DNA of 64,000 nucleotides from Streptomyces sp. MMBL 11-1 (GCF_028622875.1 NZ_CP117709.1:5831001-5895000), one strand, 5' to 3'; positions 36,264-45,317 are shown, counted from the stretch's first letter. Notes: generated by a model not told the origin, from the letters alone. Numbers and translations are program-made.

Positions 36264-37523
36264 CTACTTCAGGCCGGGGTACAGCGGGAACTTCTCGGCC
36301 AGCGCCGCCACGCGGGCCTTGAGGTCGTCCGCGTCGTAGGACGGCTTGAGGGCGGCGGCGATGATCTCCGCGACCTCGGTGAAGTCCTCGGTGCCGAAGC
36401 CGCGGGTGGCCAGCGCCGGGGTGCCGATCCGCAGGCCCGAGGTGACCATCGGGGGACGCGGGTCGTTCGGGATGGCGTTCCGGTTGACCGTGATGCCCAG
36501 CTCGTGGAGCCGGTCCTCGGCCTGCTGGCCGTCCAGCTCCGAGTTGCGCAGGTCGACCAGGACCAGGTGCACGTCGGTGCCGCCGGAGAGGACGGAGACG
36601 CCCACCTCGGTGACGTCCGGCTGGACCAGGCGCTCGGCCAGGATCCGCGCGCCGTCCAGGGTGCGCTGCTGGCGCTCCTTGAACTCCTCGCCCGCCGCGA
36701 TCTTGAACGAGACCGCCTTGGCCGCGATCACGTGCTCCAGCGGGCCGCCCTGCTGACCCGGGAAGACCGCGGAGTTGATCTTCTTGGCGAGCTCCTGGGT
36801 GGAGAGGATCACGCCACCGCGCGGACCGCCGAGGGTCTTGTGCGTGGTGGTGGTGACGACGTGGGCGTGCGGCACCGGGTTGGGGTGCAGACCGGCCGCG
36901 ACCAGGCCCGCGAAGTGCGCCATGTCGACCATCAGGTACGCGCCGACCTCGTCCGCGATGCGGCGGAAGGCGGCGAAGTCCAGCTGGCGCGGGTAGGCGG
37001 ACCAGCCGGCCACGATCAGCTTCGGCTGGGACTCCTTGGCGAGGCGCTCGACCTCCTCCATGTCCACGACGCCGCTCTCGTCGACGTGGTACGGGACCAC
37101 GTTGTAGAGCTTGCCGGAGAAGTTGATCTTCATGCCGTGGGTCAGGTGACCGCCGTGGGCCAGGTTCAGGCCCATGATCGTGTCGCCCGGCTTCAGCAGC
37201 GCGAACATCGCGGCGGCGTTCGCCTGGGCGCCGGAGTGCGGCTGCACGTTCGCGGCCTCGGCGCCGAACAGGGCCTTGATCCGGTCGATCGCGATCTGCT
37301 CGACGACGTCGACGTGCTCACAGCCGCCGTAGTAGCGGCGGCCCGGGTAGCCCTCGGCGTACTTGTTGGTGAGGACGGAGCCCTGTGCCTCCATGACGGC
37401 GACCGGAGCGAAGTTCTCCGAGGCGATCATTTCGAGGGTGGACTGCTGACGGTGGAGCTCGGCGTCGACGGCGGCGGCGACGTCCGGGTCCAGCTCGTGG
37501 AGGGAGGAGTTCAGAAGCGACAT
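36264..37523 (-). CDS. glyA: Serine hydroxymethyltransferase
   Basis: A 419-aa PLP enzyme that interconverts glycine and serine using 5,10-methylene-tetrahydrofolate. Family motifs include [22 protein letters not shown] and the PLP lysine in [16 protein letters not shown]. It lies only 19 bp downstream of gcvH, so the two are co-transcribed; here it can use methylene-THF from the glycine cleavage system to make serine for SdaA. Streptomyces usually has another glyA for general C1 supply, which the position here hints at but cannot prove. Confidence 0.97.
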   Translation of the reverse strand: MSLLNSSLHELDPDVAAAVDAELHRQQSTLEMIASENFAPVAVMEAQGSVLTNKYAEGYPGRRYYGGCEHVDVVEQIAIDRIKALFGAEAANVQPHSGAQANAAAMFALLKPGDTIMGLNLAHGGHLTHGMKINFSGKLYNVVPYHVDESGVVDMEEVERLAKESQPKLIVAGWSAYPRQLDFAAFRRIADEVGAYLMVDMAHFAGLVAAGLHPNPVPHAHVVTTTTHKTLGGPRGGVILSTQELAKKINSAVFPGQQGGPLEHVIAAKAVSFKIAAGEEFKERQQRTLDGARILAERLVQPDVTEVGVSVLSGGTDVHLVLVDLRNSELDGQQAEDRLHELGITVNRNAIPNDPRPPMVTSGLRIGTPALATRGFGTEDFTEVAEIIAAALKPSYDADDLKARVAALAEKFPLYPGLK

Positions 37524-37542
37524 CAGGGGGTCCCTTAAGGTC

Positions 37543-37920
37543 TCAGTTGCCGGAGAACGCGGTGTACTCGTCGGCGGAGAGCAGGTCGGCCGGCTCCTCC
37601 GCGACGCGCACCTTGAACAGCCAGCCGCCCTCGAAGGGAGCGGAGTTCACCAGCGAGGGGTCGTTCACGACGTCCTGGTTGGCCGCCGTCACCTCACCGG
37701 TCACCGGCGAGTACAGGTCGCTGACGGACTTGGTCGACTCCAGTTCGCCGCAGGTCTCGCCCGCGGTCACCGTGTCACCGACCTCCGGGAGCTGGGCGTA
37801 GACGACGTCACCGAGCGCGTTGGCCGCGTACTCCGTGATGCCGATGGTGGCCACGCCGTCCTCGAGGGCCGACAGCCACTCGTGCTCCTTGCTGTACCGC
37901 AGCTGCTGGGGGTTGCTCAT
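37543..37920 (-). CDS. gcvH: Glycine cleavage system H protein
   Basis: A 125-aa lipoyl carrier that shuttles the aminomethyl group from GcvP to GcvT. The lipoylated lysine is in [16 protein letters not shown] near residue 66, and the N terminus [20 protein letters not shown] is typical. ATG at 37920 has GGAGAATTCAGGTC before it. A 131-bp gap with two hairpins separates it from gcvT, so part of its transcription may be attenuated or come from an internal promoter. Confidence 0.97.
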   Translation of the reverse strand: MSNPQQLRYSKEHEWLSALEDGVATIGITEYAANALGDVVYAQLPEVGDTVTAGETCGELESTKSVSDLYSPVTGEVTAANQDVVNDPSLVNSAPFEGGWLFKVRVAEEPADLLSADEYTAFSGN

Positions 37921-37986
37921 GACCTGAATTCTCCTGTACGCGGGGGAGTGCTGATGAACGGTGGTCTTACGGTGTGAGATGGAGGT

Positions 37987-38004
37987 ACGTCACTTCCGTG
38001 ACGT
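37987..38004. promoter_or_regulatory. Inverted repeat between gcvT and gcvH
   Basis: ACGTCAC-TTCC-GTGACGT is a perfect 7-bp dyad with a 4-nt centre, about 70 bp upstream of the gcvH start. It could be an operator for an internal promoter or an mRNA stem separating the two cistrons. Confidence 0.5.
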
Positions 38005-38014
38005 CTGCGCGCGG

Positions 38015-38047
38015 CCGGAAGGGCCCGGGGAGTCCCGGTCCTTCCGG
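38015..38047 (-). terminator. Terminator-like hairpin just after gcvT
   Basis: CCGGAAGG (38015-38022) pairs perfectly with CCTTCCGG (38040-38047), with an inner CCGGG/CCCGG pairing. It begins 4 bp after the gcvT stop on the minus strand. It may partly terminate the riboswitch transcript or define different mRNA levels for gcvT and gcvH-glyA-sdaA. Confidence 0.65.
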
Positions 38048-38051
38048 AACA

Positions 38052-39176
38052 TCACTTCTGGCGCTTGTAGAACGGCAGCGCGACGACCTCGTACGGCTCG
38101 TGCGTGCCGCGGATGTCGACGCCCACGCCCTCGGTGCCCGGGGCGGCGAAGGCCGCGTCCACGTAGGCCATGGCGATCGGCTTGCCCAGGGTCGGGGAGG
38201 GGGCGCCGGAGGTGACCTCGCCGATCACCTTGCCGTCGGCGACGACGGGGAAGCCCGCGCGCGGGACCCGGCGGCCCTCGGCGATCAGGCCCACCAGCTT
38301 GCGCGGCGGGGCGGTCTCGGCGCGCTCGGCGGCGGCCGTCAGAGCCTCGCGCCCGACGAAGTCGCCCTCCTTCTCGAACTTCACGACCCGGCCCAGGCCC
38401 GCGTCGAACGGGGTGAGCGCGGTCGTCAGCTCGTGTCCGTACAGCGGCATGCCCGCCTCCAGGCGCAGCGTGTCCCGGCAGGAGAGCCCGCAGGGGATCA
38501 GGCCGTGCGGGGAGCCGGCCTCGGTCAGCGCCCGCCACAGCCGCTCGGCGTGCTCGGGCGCGACGAACAGCTCGAAGCCGTCCTCACCGGTGTAGCCGGT
38601 GCGGGCGATGAGCGCCGGGACCCCGGCGACCGTGCCCGGCAGGCCCGCGTAGTACTTCAGCCCGTCCAGGTCGGCGTCGGTGACGGCCTTCATGATGGCG
38701 GGCGACTCGGGGCCCTGGACCGCGAGCAGCGCGTACGCGTCCCGGTCGTCGCGCACCTCGGCGTCGAAGCCCCCGACGCGGGCGGTCAGCGCGTCCAGCA
38801 CGATCTGCGCGTTGCCCGCGTTGGCGACGACCATGTACTCGGGGGCCTCCGTCTCGCCCAGGCGGTAGACGATCAGGTCGTCCACGATCCCGCCGTCCTC
38901 CTGGACGATCATCGTGTAGCGGGCCCGGCCGTTGCCGACGGTGGCGATGTTGCCGACCAGCGCGTAGCTCAGGAAGGCGGCGGCCTCGGGCCCGGTGACG
39001 GTGATCTCGCCCATGTGCGACAGGTCGAAGAGACCGGCGTGGGTGCGTACGGCGTTGTGCTCGTCGCGCTCGCTGGCGTACCGCAGGGGCATGTCCCAGC
39101 CGGCGAAGTCGGTCATGGTGGCGCCGAGCGAGCGGTGCAGCGTGTCGAGGGCGGTGAGACGGGGGGCAGTGCTCAT
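38052..39176 (-). CDS. gcvT: Aminomethyltransferase, glycine cleavage system T protein
   Basis: A 374-aa THF-dependent aminomethyltransferase releasing ammonia and forming 5,10-methylene-THF. Family features are MTDFAGWDMPLRY, LFDLSHMGEI, the folate-site region and CRDTLRLEAGMPLYGHEL, with the C-terminal barrel IGEVTSGAPSPTLGKPIAMA. The ATG at 39176 is directly downstream of a tandem glycine riboswitch. GcvP is not in the window; Streptomyces commonly encodes it elsewhere, with its own glycine riboswitch. Confidence 0.97.
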   Translation of the reverse strand: MSTAPRLTALDTLHRSLGATMTDFAGWDMPLRYASERDEHNAVRTHAGLFDLSHMGEITVTGPEAAAFLSYALVGNIATVGNGRARYTMIVQEDGGIVDDLIVYRLGETEAPEYMVVANAGNAQIVLDALTARVGGFDAEVRDDRDAYALLAVQGPESPAIMKAVTDADLDGLKYYAGLPGTVAGVPALIARTGYTGEDGFELFVAPEHAERLWRALTEAGSPHGLIPCGLSCRDTLRLEAGMPLYGHELTTALTPFDAGLGRVVKFEKEGDFVGREALTAAAERAETAPPRKLVGLIAEGRRVPRAGFPVVADGKVIGEVTSGAPSPTLGKPIAMAYVDAAFAAPGTEGVGVDIRGTHEPYEVVALPFYKRQK

Positions 39177-39212
39177 GGATACGGCTCCAGGGCATGACGA
39201 CGTCAGGACGAA

Positions 39213-39445
39213 TCCCCCCCATCTGTCATCGGAACCTGAGAGGTTCGCCGATAGCCCCCGACGGGGTATGCCCCTGGAGGGCACCCCGGATCAGGGGGCT
39301 CGGCTTGCACCTTGGGTGGAGCCGCGGAACGGCTCGCTTTTCAGATCTGCCTCATCCACGCGGTACGGGGCCTGAGAGATTCAAGGGAGGATCTTGCTCC
39401 TTCGGCGCCCGGCTCACACTGTGGCCGGAACTCTCCCGCGCGGAT
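39213..39445 (-). ncRNA. Tandem glycine riboswitch controlling gcvT
   Basis: On the minus strand two aptamers are readable. The first starts GCGGGAGAGTTC (about 39445) with GCCGAAGGAGCAA and GAATCTCTCAGG; the second has CCCAAGGTGCAAGCCGA and GAACCTCTCAGGTTCCG and ends near a C-rich segment 37 bp before the gcvT ATG. These are conserved glycine-aptamer cores. Binding of glycine to the pair is known to switch on gcv genes in Streptomyces. The first aptamer is the clearer match; the second has a longer P3 arm. The span 39446-39623 between it and the divergent P-loop gene holds the promoters and no gene. Confidence 0.93.
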
Positions 39446-39623
39446 TCGAACGGCCGGTATGCAGTTGGCGGGGTCATCATCGCATGCATGGGGGGAGAGT
39501 GGGGGGTCAGGCCCCCCTGCAGGTGAAGACGGCCGCAACAGGCCCGGAGCCGGTTGTGCCGCATTGCCTTTTCTTTACACTTCAGGGGCAGGCGTGGGGG
39601 ACACGACGGCAGGGGGATGGGCG

Positions 39624-40316
39624 ATGACGTTGCAGCGGTCGGCACCGACCGCGGGGGTCGCGCGCGGCGCGATGCCCGCACAGCCCGCGGCTCCCGTACG
39701 GGAGCTGCTGACGGAGGGCGCGCCGGTGGTACGTGACCTGCGCGGGCGCACCGACTGTGGGCCGTACGGCCTCGATTTCACCGCCGGTGACGTCGTCGTG
39801 GTCTCCGGACTGCCCGGCAGCGGGAAGTCGACGCTCATCCGGCGGACCGTGCGGGGCCGCGCCATCGACTCCCAGAACACCCGCGACAGCTGGGCCGCCG
39901 CCCTGCCCCGCTTACTTCCCTACGCCCTCTACCGCCCCCTGGTCCGCGCCGCGCACTACCTCGGCCTCTGGAGCGCCCTGCGCTCCGGTGAATCCGTCGT
40001 GGTGCACGACTGCGGCACCCAGACCTGGGTACGCCGCTGGCTCGCCCGGCACGCCGTGAGCCGGGGCCGCACCCTCCATCTGATCCTGCTCGACGTGACG
40101 CCCGAGGTGGCCCGGCAGGGGCAGCGCGAGCGTGGGCGCGGGGTCTCCGGCTACGCCTTCGCCCGCCACCGGCACGCGGTCGCCCGGCTGCTCCGCGACA
40201 CCGAACAGGGCCTGCTGCCCGCCGGCTGCACCTCCGCGGTGCTGCTGGACCGCGGGGCCGCGGGGGCGCTCGGCCGTATCTCCTTCACCGCCGCCGAGGC
40301 TTCCACCGTCCAGTGA
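39624..40316 (+). CDS. P-loop ATP-binding protein (predicted kinase-like)
   Basis: A 230-aa P-loop NTPase. Walker A is VVSGLPGSGKSTLIRRTV near residue 63; a later VVHDCGTQTW is a Walker-B-like acidic strand, and LHLILLDVTPEVARQGQRERGR followed by SGYAFARHRHAVARLL resembles the substrate/lid region of zeta-toxin or gluconate-kinase-like small kinases. Substrate unknown. ATG at 39624 is supported by GGCAGGGGGATGGGCG upstream. It is transcribed divergently from the riboswitch-controlled gcvT and is followed by sseB-like genes. Confidence 0.78.
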   Translation: MTLQRSAPTAGVARGAMPAQPAAPVRELLTEGAPVVRDLRGRTDCGPYGLDFTAGDVVVVSGLPGSGKSTLIRRTVRGRAIDSQNTRDSWAAALPRLLPYALYRPLVRAAHYLGLWSALRSGESVVVHDCGTQTWVRRWLARHAVSRGRTLHLILLDVTPEVARQGQRERGRGVSGYAFARHRHAVARLLRDTEQGLLPAGCTSAVLLDRGAAGALGRISFTAAEASTVQ

Positions 40317-40388
40317 CGGTTAAGGTGCTGGCCGGAGCAGAGGGCCGCCGAGGCGCGGCCGAGGCGGTGGAGAGAGGGCACAGAGGCA

Positions 40389-41159
40389 GTGGACATTCCG
40401 GCACCCGCACCGGCGCACCCCCAGCAGGGGTGGCCCGCCAACGAGCTCGAAGAGGTACTGACGGCCTCGCTCGGCGTCCCCGACGCGGGCGGCCGCCTCG
40501 TCGAGGTGCTCGGCCGCAGCTCCGTCTGGGTGCCGCTGCCGAACGGCGGCAGCCCCGCGAGCGCCGACCTCGACCTGCCGATGATGGAGATCGACGGCGC
40601 GGCCTTCGTCCCCGTCTTCAGCTCCGAGGCCCAGTTCCTCAACTGCGTCGGGGGCCACATGTCCTTCACCGTCGCGCCCGCCCGCGACTTCGCCCGGGGC
40701 CTGCCCCCGCAGGTCGGCATCGCCGTGAACCCGGGCGGCGCGGTCGGCGTACCACTTCCGCCGCCCGCCGTCGCCGAGCTCTGCCGGGCCGGCCGCACCG
40801 CGCTGGACGGGCCCGCCACCGGCGGCCGGGTCCGGCTGTTCGAGCCGGACTGGCAGCACGACCCGGTGGACTTCCTCACCGCCGTGTCCGAGGAGTTCGA
40901 GGCCGCCGGAGTGGTGAGCACCGCCCGCCGGGCCCTGGCCAGCATCGAGGGCGGCGACCCGGTCCTCTTCGTCGGCGTCGAGTTCGCCACCCGGGACGGC
41001 GCGGGACAGAGCGCGCCCATGGACGCCATCGGCCGCGCGCTCGGCCGGGTCGAGGTGCCCTGGCCGGTCAATCTGGTCCTGCTCGACGTGGCGGAGGACC
41101 TCGTCGGCGACTGGATGCGGGAGAAAGTGCGCCCGTTCTACCGGCGCGAGGGCCACTGA
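40389..41159 (+). CDS. SseB-like protein (enhanced serine sensitivity family)
   Basis: A 256-aa cytoplasmic protein. Residues 18-125 match the SseB N-terminal domain (NELEEVLTASLGVPDAGGRLVEVLG, FVPVFSSEAQFLNCVGG, GLPPQVGIAVNPGGAVGV); residues 145-256 resemble its C-terminal domain (DWQHDPVDFLTAVSEEF and WPVNLVLLDVAEDLVGDWMREKVRPFYRRE). SseB alters serine sensitivity in E. coli by an unknown mechanism. GTG at 40389 sits 72 bp after the P-loop gene. Location beside serine and glycine catabolic genes fits the name, though the link is only by neighbourhood. Confidence 0.85.
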   Translation: MDIPAPAPAHPQQGWPANELEEVLTASLGVPDAGGRLVEVLGRSSVWVPLPNGGSPASADLDLPMMEIDGAAFVPVFSSEAQFLNCVGGHMSFTVAPARDFARGLPPQVGIAVNPGGAVGVPLPPPAVAELCRAGRTALDGPATGGRVRLFEPDWQHDPVDFLTAVSEEFEAAGVVSTARRALASIEGGDPVLFVGVEFATRDGAGQSAPMDAIGRALGRVEVPWPVNLVLLDVAEDLVGDWMREKVRPFYRREGH

Positions 41160-41314
41160 CGGCAGCGGAGGGCGGCCGGGTGACAGCGCCGCCGGACCGT
41201 GGCGTCAAGTCGGTGTCAGAAGTGGCGCATAAGCTGGTTTGATGGCGTGGTCGCTCCCGTGTGCCCGGGAGCGGTGGCGCGAACGCGACGGATCGACGAG
41301 GGGCGGAACCCAGA

Positions 41315-42142
41315 GTGAGTGCGTCAGGCACCGCGGCGGCCAGTGGGGCCTTCCCCGATCGAGCGGTGCCGGGTTCCCCGGGGACGGTCGAGCACCTGCT
41401 GCGCCAGGTGACCCCCGGGCGTTACGACGCCTACGAGGCGCTGCTCGCCGCGGTCGCCGAGGGCCGGATCTGGATGCTGCTCTGGCACGGCACGGCCGGC
41501 TCACCGGACGCCCAGTACGGGAACATGGAGATCGACGGCCTGGGTTACGCCCCCTGCGTCACCTCCGCCCAGGAGCTGTCCGCCAGTGGCTGGAACCGGG
41601 CCCACGAGCTGGTCACCGGACGCGACATCGCCCGCTCCCTGTTCCCCGACCGCTGGGGCATCTGGCTCAACCCGCACGCCCCCGGCGGCGGCGTCGGCAT
41701 CCCCTGGCTCGACCTGCGGCGCATCGCCACCGGCCTGGACCGGCTGCCCGCCGGACCGCTCCGGCTGAGCGAACCCGCCATCGAACTCCCGCAGTTCTAC
41801 GCCCTGCTCAGCCAGAACGCCCACCGCACCCCCGCGATCCGCTCCCTGCGCCGCGCCTGGGTGCACCCCGCGGTCGGCGTCCCGTATCTCGCGATCGGCC
41901 TCGACCTCTACGACACCGGCCGCGCCTCCGTCGAATCGGTGCGCGAGATGATGCGGCAGTCGGTCGGCGCGGTCCCCGAGGGGCTCCCCGTCTCCACCGT
42001 CGCCCTGTCCGACGAGTACGACCCGGTCGGCATGTGGCTGCGCGCGAACGCCCGTCCGTTCTACGACCGCGAGGCGCACGCCCCCGCCGGCCCGCCGCCC
42101 ATCGCCGCCCCCGGATACGGATACCCGCCCCAGCCCCGCTGA
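41315..42142 (+). CDS. Second SseB-like protein
   Basis: A 275-aa paralogue of the preceding gene. It shares the SseB-type core (YEALLAAVAEGRIWMLLWHG, YAPCVTSAQELSASGWN, GIWLNPHAPGGGVGIPW) and the same ending pattern (DEYDPVGMWLRANARPFYDRE). The last 20 residues are Pro/Gly-rich. GTG at 41315 follows GAGGGGCGG; an in-frame ATG-like start at 41261 would add a non-conserved leader. Tandem, diverged copies suggest an old duplication with distinct partners. Confidence 0.8.
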   Translation: MSASGTAAASGAFPDRAVPGSPGTVEHLLRQVTPGRYDAYEALLAAVAEGRIWMLLWHGTAGSPDAQYGNMEIDGLGYAPCVTSAQELSASGWNRAHELVTGRDIARSLFPDRWGIWLNPHAPGGGVGIPWLDLRRIATGLDRLPAGPLRLSEPAIELPQFYALLSQNAHRTPAIRSLRRAWVHPAVGVPYLAIGLDLYDTGRASVESVREMMRQSVGAVPEGLPVSTVALSDEYDPVGMWLRANARPFYDREAHAPAGPPPIAAPGYGYPPQPR

Positions 42143-42555
42143 GCCCCGAAGAGACGGCCGGCCGGGCACCGCGGTCGGCCCCGTTCAGGGCTCCTCGGTG
42201 GCGTTCGGGCGGGCGACCTCCGCGCGCCCGGGGCGGAGCCCCGGTCGCTCCCGCCGGCCCTCGCCTCGCACGTGACCTCCGCGCGCCCGGGGCCAAGCCG
42301 ACGCGGGCCGGTTCACCCCGACGACCGGCGCGGTGCCGTCGGCGCGCCTCGCCGCCTCCGGTCACCCTCCGTCGAACACCCCTTCATGTCCGGCTTGTTA
42401 ACTTCCCGCGCGAGGATGTCCCGGAACTGGACGGTTTGTTAACTGTCCGGGTCTCGACTAGGTCTCACCGCTATCCGGACTGTTCTCTTGCGGTGGGCAC
42501 CGTCTGTAGTGTGCGGCCATCAAACCTCACCACATGGCGAACCAGGGGTGGACCC
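42143..42555. promoter_or_regulatory. Promoter region of peptide ABC transporter with paired TTGTTAACT sites
   Basis: 413 bp without a gene. TTGTTAACT occurs twice, at 42395-42403 and 42436-42444, 41 bp apart (about four helical turns), each in a C/G-rich context and each containing the palindrome GTTAAC. They precede a possible promoter with TAGTGT near 42509-42514 and the substrate-binding protein gene. The first 230 bp are GC-rich and featureless. Confidence 0.65.
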
Positions 42556-44226
42556 ATGCGAATATTCAAGTCCCGGGCTGTCCGGGCGATCACGACAGCG
42601 GTCGCTGTCGGTCTGATCGCCACGGGCTGTTCCAGCGAGCGGGACGAAGGCGGCTCCAAGGGGGGCGACAAGGACACCTTCGTCTTCGCCGGAGCCGGTG
42701 ACCCCGGTTCCCTCGACCCGGCCCTCGCGAGCGACGGTGAGACGTTCCGCGTCACCAGTCAGGCCTTCGAGGCGCTCCTGGAGCACGAGTCCGGTGGGAG
42801 CAAGCTCGTCGGCGGCCTCGCCGAGAAGTGGTCGAGCGACCCGGCCGGCAAGGTCTGGACGTTCAACCTGCGCCAGGGCGTGAAGTTCCACGACGGCGAG
42901 GCGTTCAACGCCGCCGCGGTCTGCGCGAACTACGACCACTGGTTCAACTGGAAGGGCACGTACCAGTCCAGCGCGGTCTCCTACTACTGGCAGACCGTCA
43001 TGGGCGGGTTCGCGAAGAACGAGGACGCCGAGGCGCCCAAGCCCAACTACAAGTCCTGCACCGCCAAGGACGACAACACGGCCGTCATCGAGGTGAACGA
43101 GCCCTCGGCGAACCTGCCGGGCGGGTTCTCCCTCCAGGCGCTGGCGATCCACTCGCCGAAGGCCATCAAGGAGTACGAGAAGCAGGACGCGACCGCCAAG
43201 GGCGACGCGATCACGTACCCCAAGTACAGCCAGGAGGCCGGCACGGTCGCCGGCACCGGCCCGTACAAGATCACGAAGTGGAACAAGGGGAACAAGGAAG
43301 TCTCCCTCACGCGCTTCGACGGCTACTGGGGCGACAAGGCCAAGGTGAAGAACCTGGTCTTCCGCACCATCTCCACCGAGGAGACCCGCCGCCAGGCGCT
43401 CCAGGCGGGTGACATCGACGGCTACGACCTGGTCGCGCCGGCCGATGTGACGACGCTGGAGAAGGAGGGTTACGAGGTCCCGACCCGTGACGTCTTCAAC
43501 ATCTTCTACCTCGGCATGAGCCAGTCGGCGAACCCGGCGCTGAAGAAGCCCGAGGTCCGTCAGGCGATCACGCACGCCATCGACCGCGAGAACCTCGTCA
43601 ACACCCAGCTGCCCGAGGGCGGCAAGGTCGCGACCCAGTTCATGCCCGACACGGTCGCCGGCTACTCGGACAAGGTGAAGACGTACCCGTTCGACACCGC
43701 CAAGGCGAAGGACCTCCTCAAGCAGGCCGGTGAGGAGAAGCTCACCATCGACTTCTGCTACCCGACCGAGGTCACCCGCCCGTACATGCCTGCCCCGCAG
43801 GACATGTTCGAGCTGATGAAGGCCGACCTGGAGAAGGCCGGCATCACCATCAAGCCGAAGGCCATGAAGTGGGCCCCGGACTACCTGGACGCCACCGAGG
43901 CGGGCTCCTGCGCCCTGCACATGCTCGGCTGGACCGGTGACTTCAACGACGGCTACAACTTCATCGGCACCTGGTTCGCCGGACCGGACAAGCAGTGGGG
44001 CTTCAAGGACCAGAAGGTCTTCGACGCCGTGAACGCCGCCTCCAAGGTCACCGACCCGGCCGCCCGCACCGCCGCGTACCAGAAGGCCAACGAGGCGATC
44101 GCGGAGTACGTCCCGGGCGTGCCGATCTCGTCCTCGCCGCCGGCCATCGCGTTCGCCAAGAACGTCAACCCGCCGAAGGTCTCCCCGCTGACGCTGGAGA
44201 ACTTCGCCGAGGTCTCCTTCAAGTAA
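42556..44226 (+). CDS. Dipeptide/oligopeptide ABC transporter substrate-binding lipoprotein
   Basis: A 556-aa extracellular SBP_bac_5 family protein. It has a lipoprotein signal peptide with lipobox LIATGC (Cys near residue 23), then the family entry FVFAGAGDPGSLDPALASDGE and VWTFNLRQGVKFHDGEAFNA. ATG at 42556 is preceded by AGGGGTGGA. It is the first gene of a five-gene importer. A long hairpin follows the stop, which usually raises the amount of binding protein over the membrane parts. Ligand class is peptides or similar; exact substrate cannot be read. Confidence 0.94.
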   Translation: MRIFKSRAVRAITTAVAVGLIATGCSSERDEGGSKGGDKDTFVFAGAGDPGSLDPALASDGETFRVTSQAFEALLEHESGGSKLVGGLAEKWSSDPAGKVWTFNLRQGVKFHDGEAFNAAAVCANYDHWFNWKGTYQSSAVSYYWQTVMGGFAKNEDAEAPKPNYKSCTAKDDNTAVIEVNEPSANLPGGFSLQALAIHSPKAIKEYEKQDATAKGDAITYPKYSQEAGTVAGTGPYKITKWNKGNKEVSLTRFDGYWGDKAKVKNLVFRTISTEETRRQALQAGDIDGYDLVAPADVTTLEKEGYEVPTRDVFNIFYLGMSQSANPALKKPEVRQAITHAIDRENLVNTQLPEGGKVATQFMPDTVAGYSDKVKTYPFDTAKAKDLLKQAGEEKLTIDFCYPTEVTRPYMPAPQDMFELMKADLEKAGITIKPKAMKWAPDYLDATEAGSCALHMLGWTGDFNDGYNFIGTWFAGPDKQWGFKDQKVFDAVNAASKVTDPAARTAAYQKANEAIAEYVPGVPISSSPPAIAFAKNVNPPKVSPLTLENFAEVSFK

Positions 44227-44236
44227 TCGCACACCA

Positions 44237-44281
44237 GCGGGTCCGCCCGGCCACAGCAACCAGGTGGCCGGGCGGACCCGC
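44237..44281 (+). terminator. 18-bp perfect hairpin between binding-protein and permease genes
   Basis: Left arm 44237-44254 (GCGGGTCCGCCCGGCCAC) pairs perfectly with 44264-44281 around a 9-nt loop. It begins 11 bp after the binding-protein stop and ends 31 bp before the permease start. It is probably an attenuator or 3'-protective stem giving excess binding protein. Confidence 0.85.
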
Positions 44282-44311
44282 ATCGACGCACGTGAGAAAG
44301 GGGCATGCGGG

Positions 44312-45316
44312 GTGCTGCGACTCGTCGTAAGAAGACTTCTCCAGCTCATTCCCACCCTGCTCGGCCTGTCGGTCCTGCTGTTCCTCTGGCTGAACCGACT
44401 GCCCGGCGGACCCGCCTCAGCGATCCTGGGCGAGCGGGCCACCGAAGCCGAAGTAGCGAGGATCAACAGGGCACTCGGGCTCGACGAGCCGGTCCACGTC
44501 CAGTACTGGCGGTTCCTCAAGCGCATCTTCGAGCTCGACCTCGGAACCTCCACCCAGACCGGCCAGCCGGTGTGGGACGAATTCACCCTGCGCTTCCCGG
44601 CCACCGTGGAACTCAGCGTCGCCGCGATCCTGATCGCCGTGGTCGTGGGCATCCCGATGGGTTACCTGGCGGCCAAGCACCGCGGCGGCTGGCTGGACGT
44701 CGCCTCCGTCTCCGGATCGCTGCTCGGCATCTGCATCCCGGTCTTCTTCCTGGCCATGCTGCTGCGCGGGATCTTCTCCGTGGAGCTGGGCTGGTTCCCG
44801 AGCCAGGGCCGGCTCACCACCGGGCTCAACGCCACCGACGTCACCGGATTCGCCGTCCTGGACGGCTTGTTGACGGGGGAGTTCGACGCGAGCTGGGACG
44901 CGATCATGCACTTGATCCTGCCCGCCGTCGCCCTGGCCTCGATCCCGCTCGCCGTCATCGTCCGGATGACCCGCGCCAGCGTCCTGGAGGTGCTCGGCGA
45001 GGACTACATCCGTACCGCCGAGTCCAAGGGCCTGGACAAGCGGACCGTGCGCGGCCGCCACGTGCTGCGCAACGCCCTGCTGCCCGTGATCACCGCGGTC
45101 GGCCTGCTGACCGGCAGCCTGCTCTCCGGTGCGGTGCTCACCGAGTCCGTCTTCGACTTCGGCGGCATCGGCTCCTTCATCCGTACCGCGATCGACGGCC
45201 GCGACTACCCGGTCCTCGTCGGGTTCATTCTCTTCATCGCGATGGTGTACGTGCTGATCAACCTGCTGGTCGACCTCGCGTACAGCATCATCGACCCGAG
45301 AGTGCGGGTGCACTGA
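44312..45316 (+). CDS. ABC transporter permease, DppB-type
   Basis: A 334-aa inner-membrane permease with six predicted helices. Start VLRLVVRRLLQLIPTLLGLSVLLF is the conserved DppB N terminus, and the EAA loop is DYIRTAESKGLDKRTVRGRHVLRNALLPV. GTG at 44312 with AAAGGGG upstream is chosen; a longer reading adds residues with no family match. It pairs with the DppC-type permease that starts 2 bp later. Confidence 0.95.
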   Translation: MLRLVVRRLLQLIPTLLGLSVLLFLWLNRLPGGPASAILGERATEAEVARINRALGLDEPVHVQYWRFLKRIFELDLGTSTQTGQPVWDEFTLRFPATVELSVAAILIAVVVGIPMGYLAAKHRGGWLDVASVSGSLLGICIPVFFLAMLLRGIFSVELGWFPSQGRLTTGLNATDVTGFAVLDGLLTGEFDASWDAIMHLILPAVALASIPLAVIVRMTRASVLEVLGEDYIRTAESKGLDKRTVRGRHVLRNALLPVITAVGLLTGSLLSGAVLTESVFDFGGIGSFIRTAIDGRDYPVLVGFILFIAMVYVLINLLVDLAYSIIDPRVRVH

Positions 45317-45317
45317 C

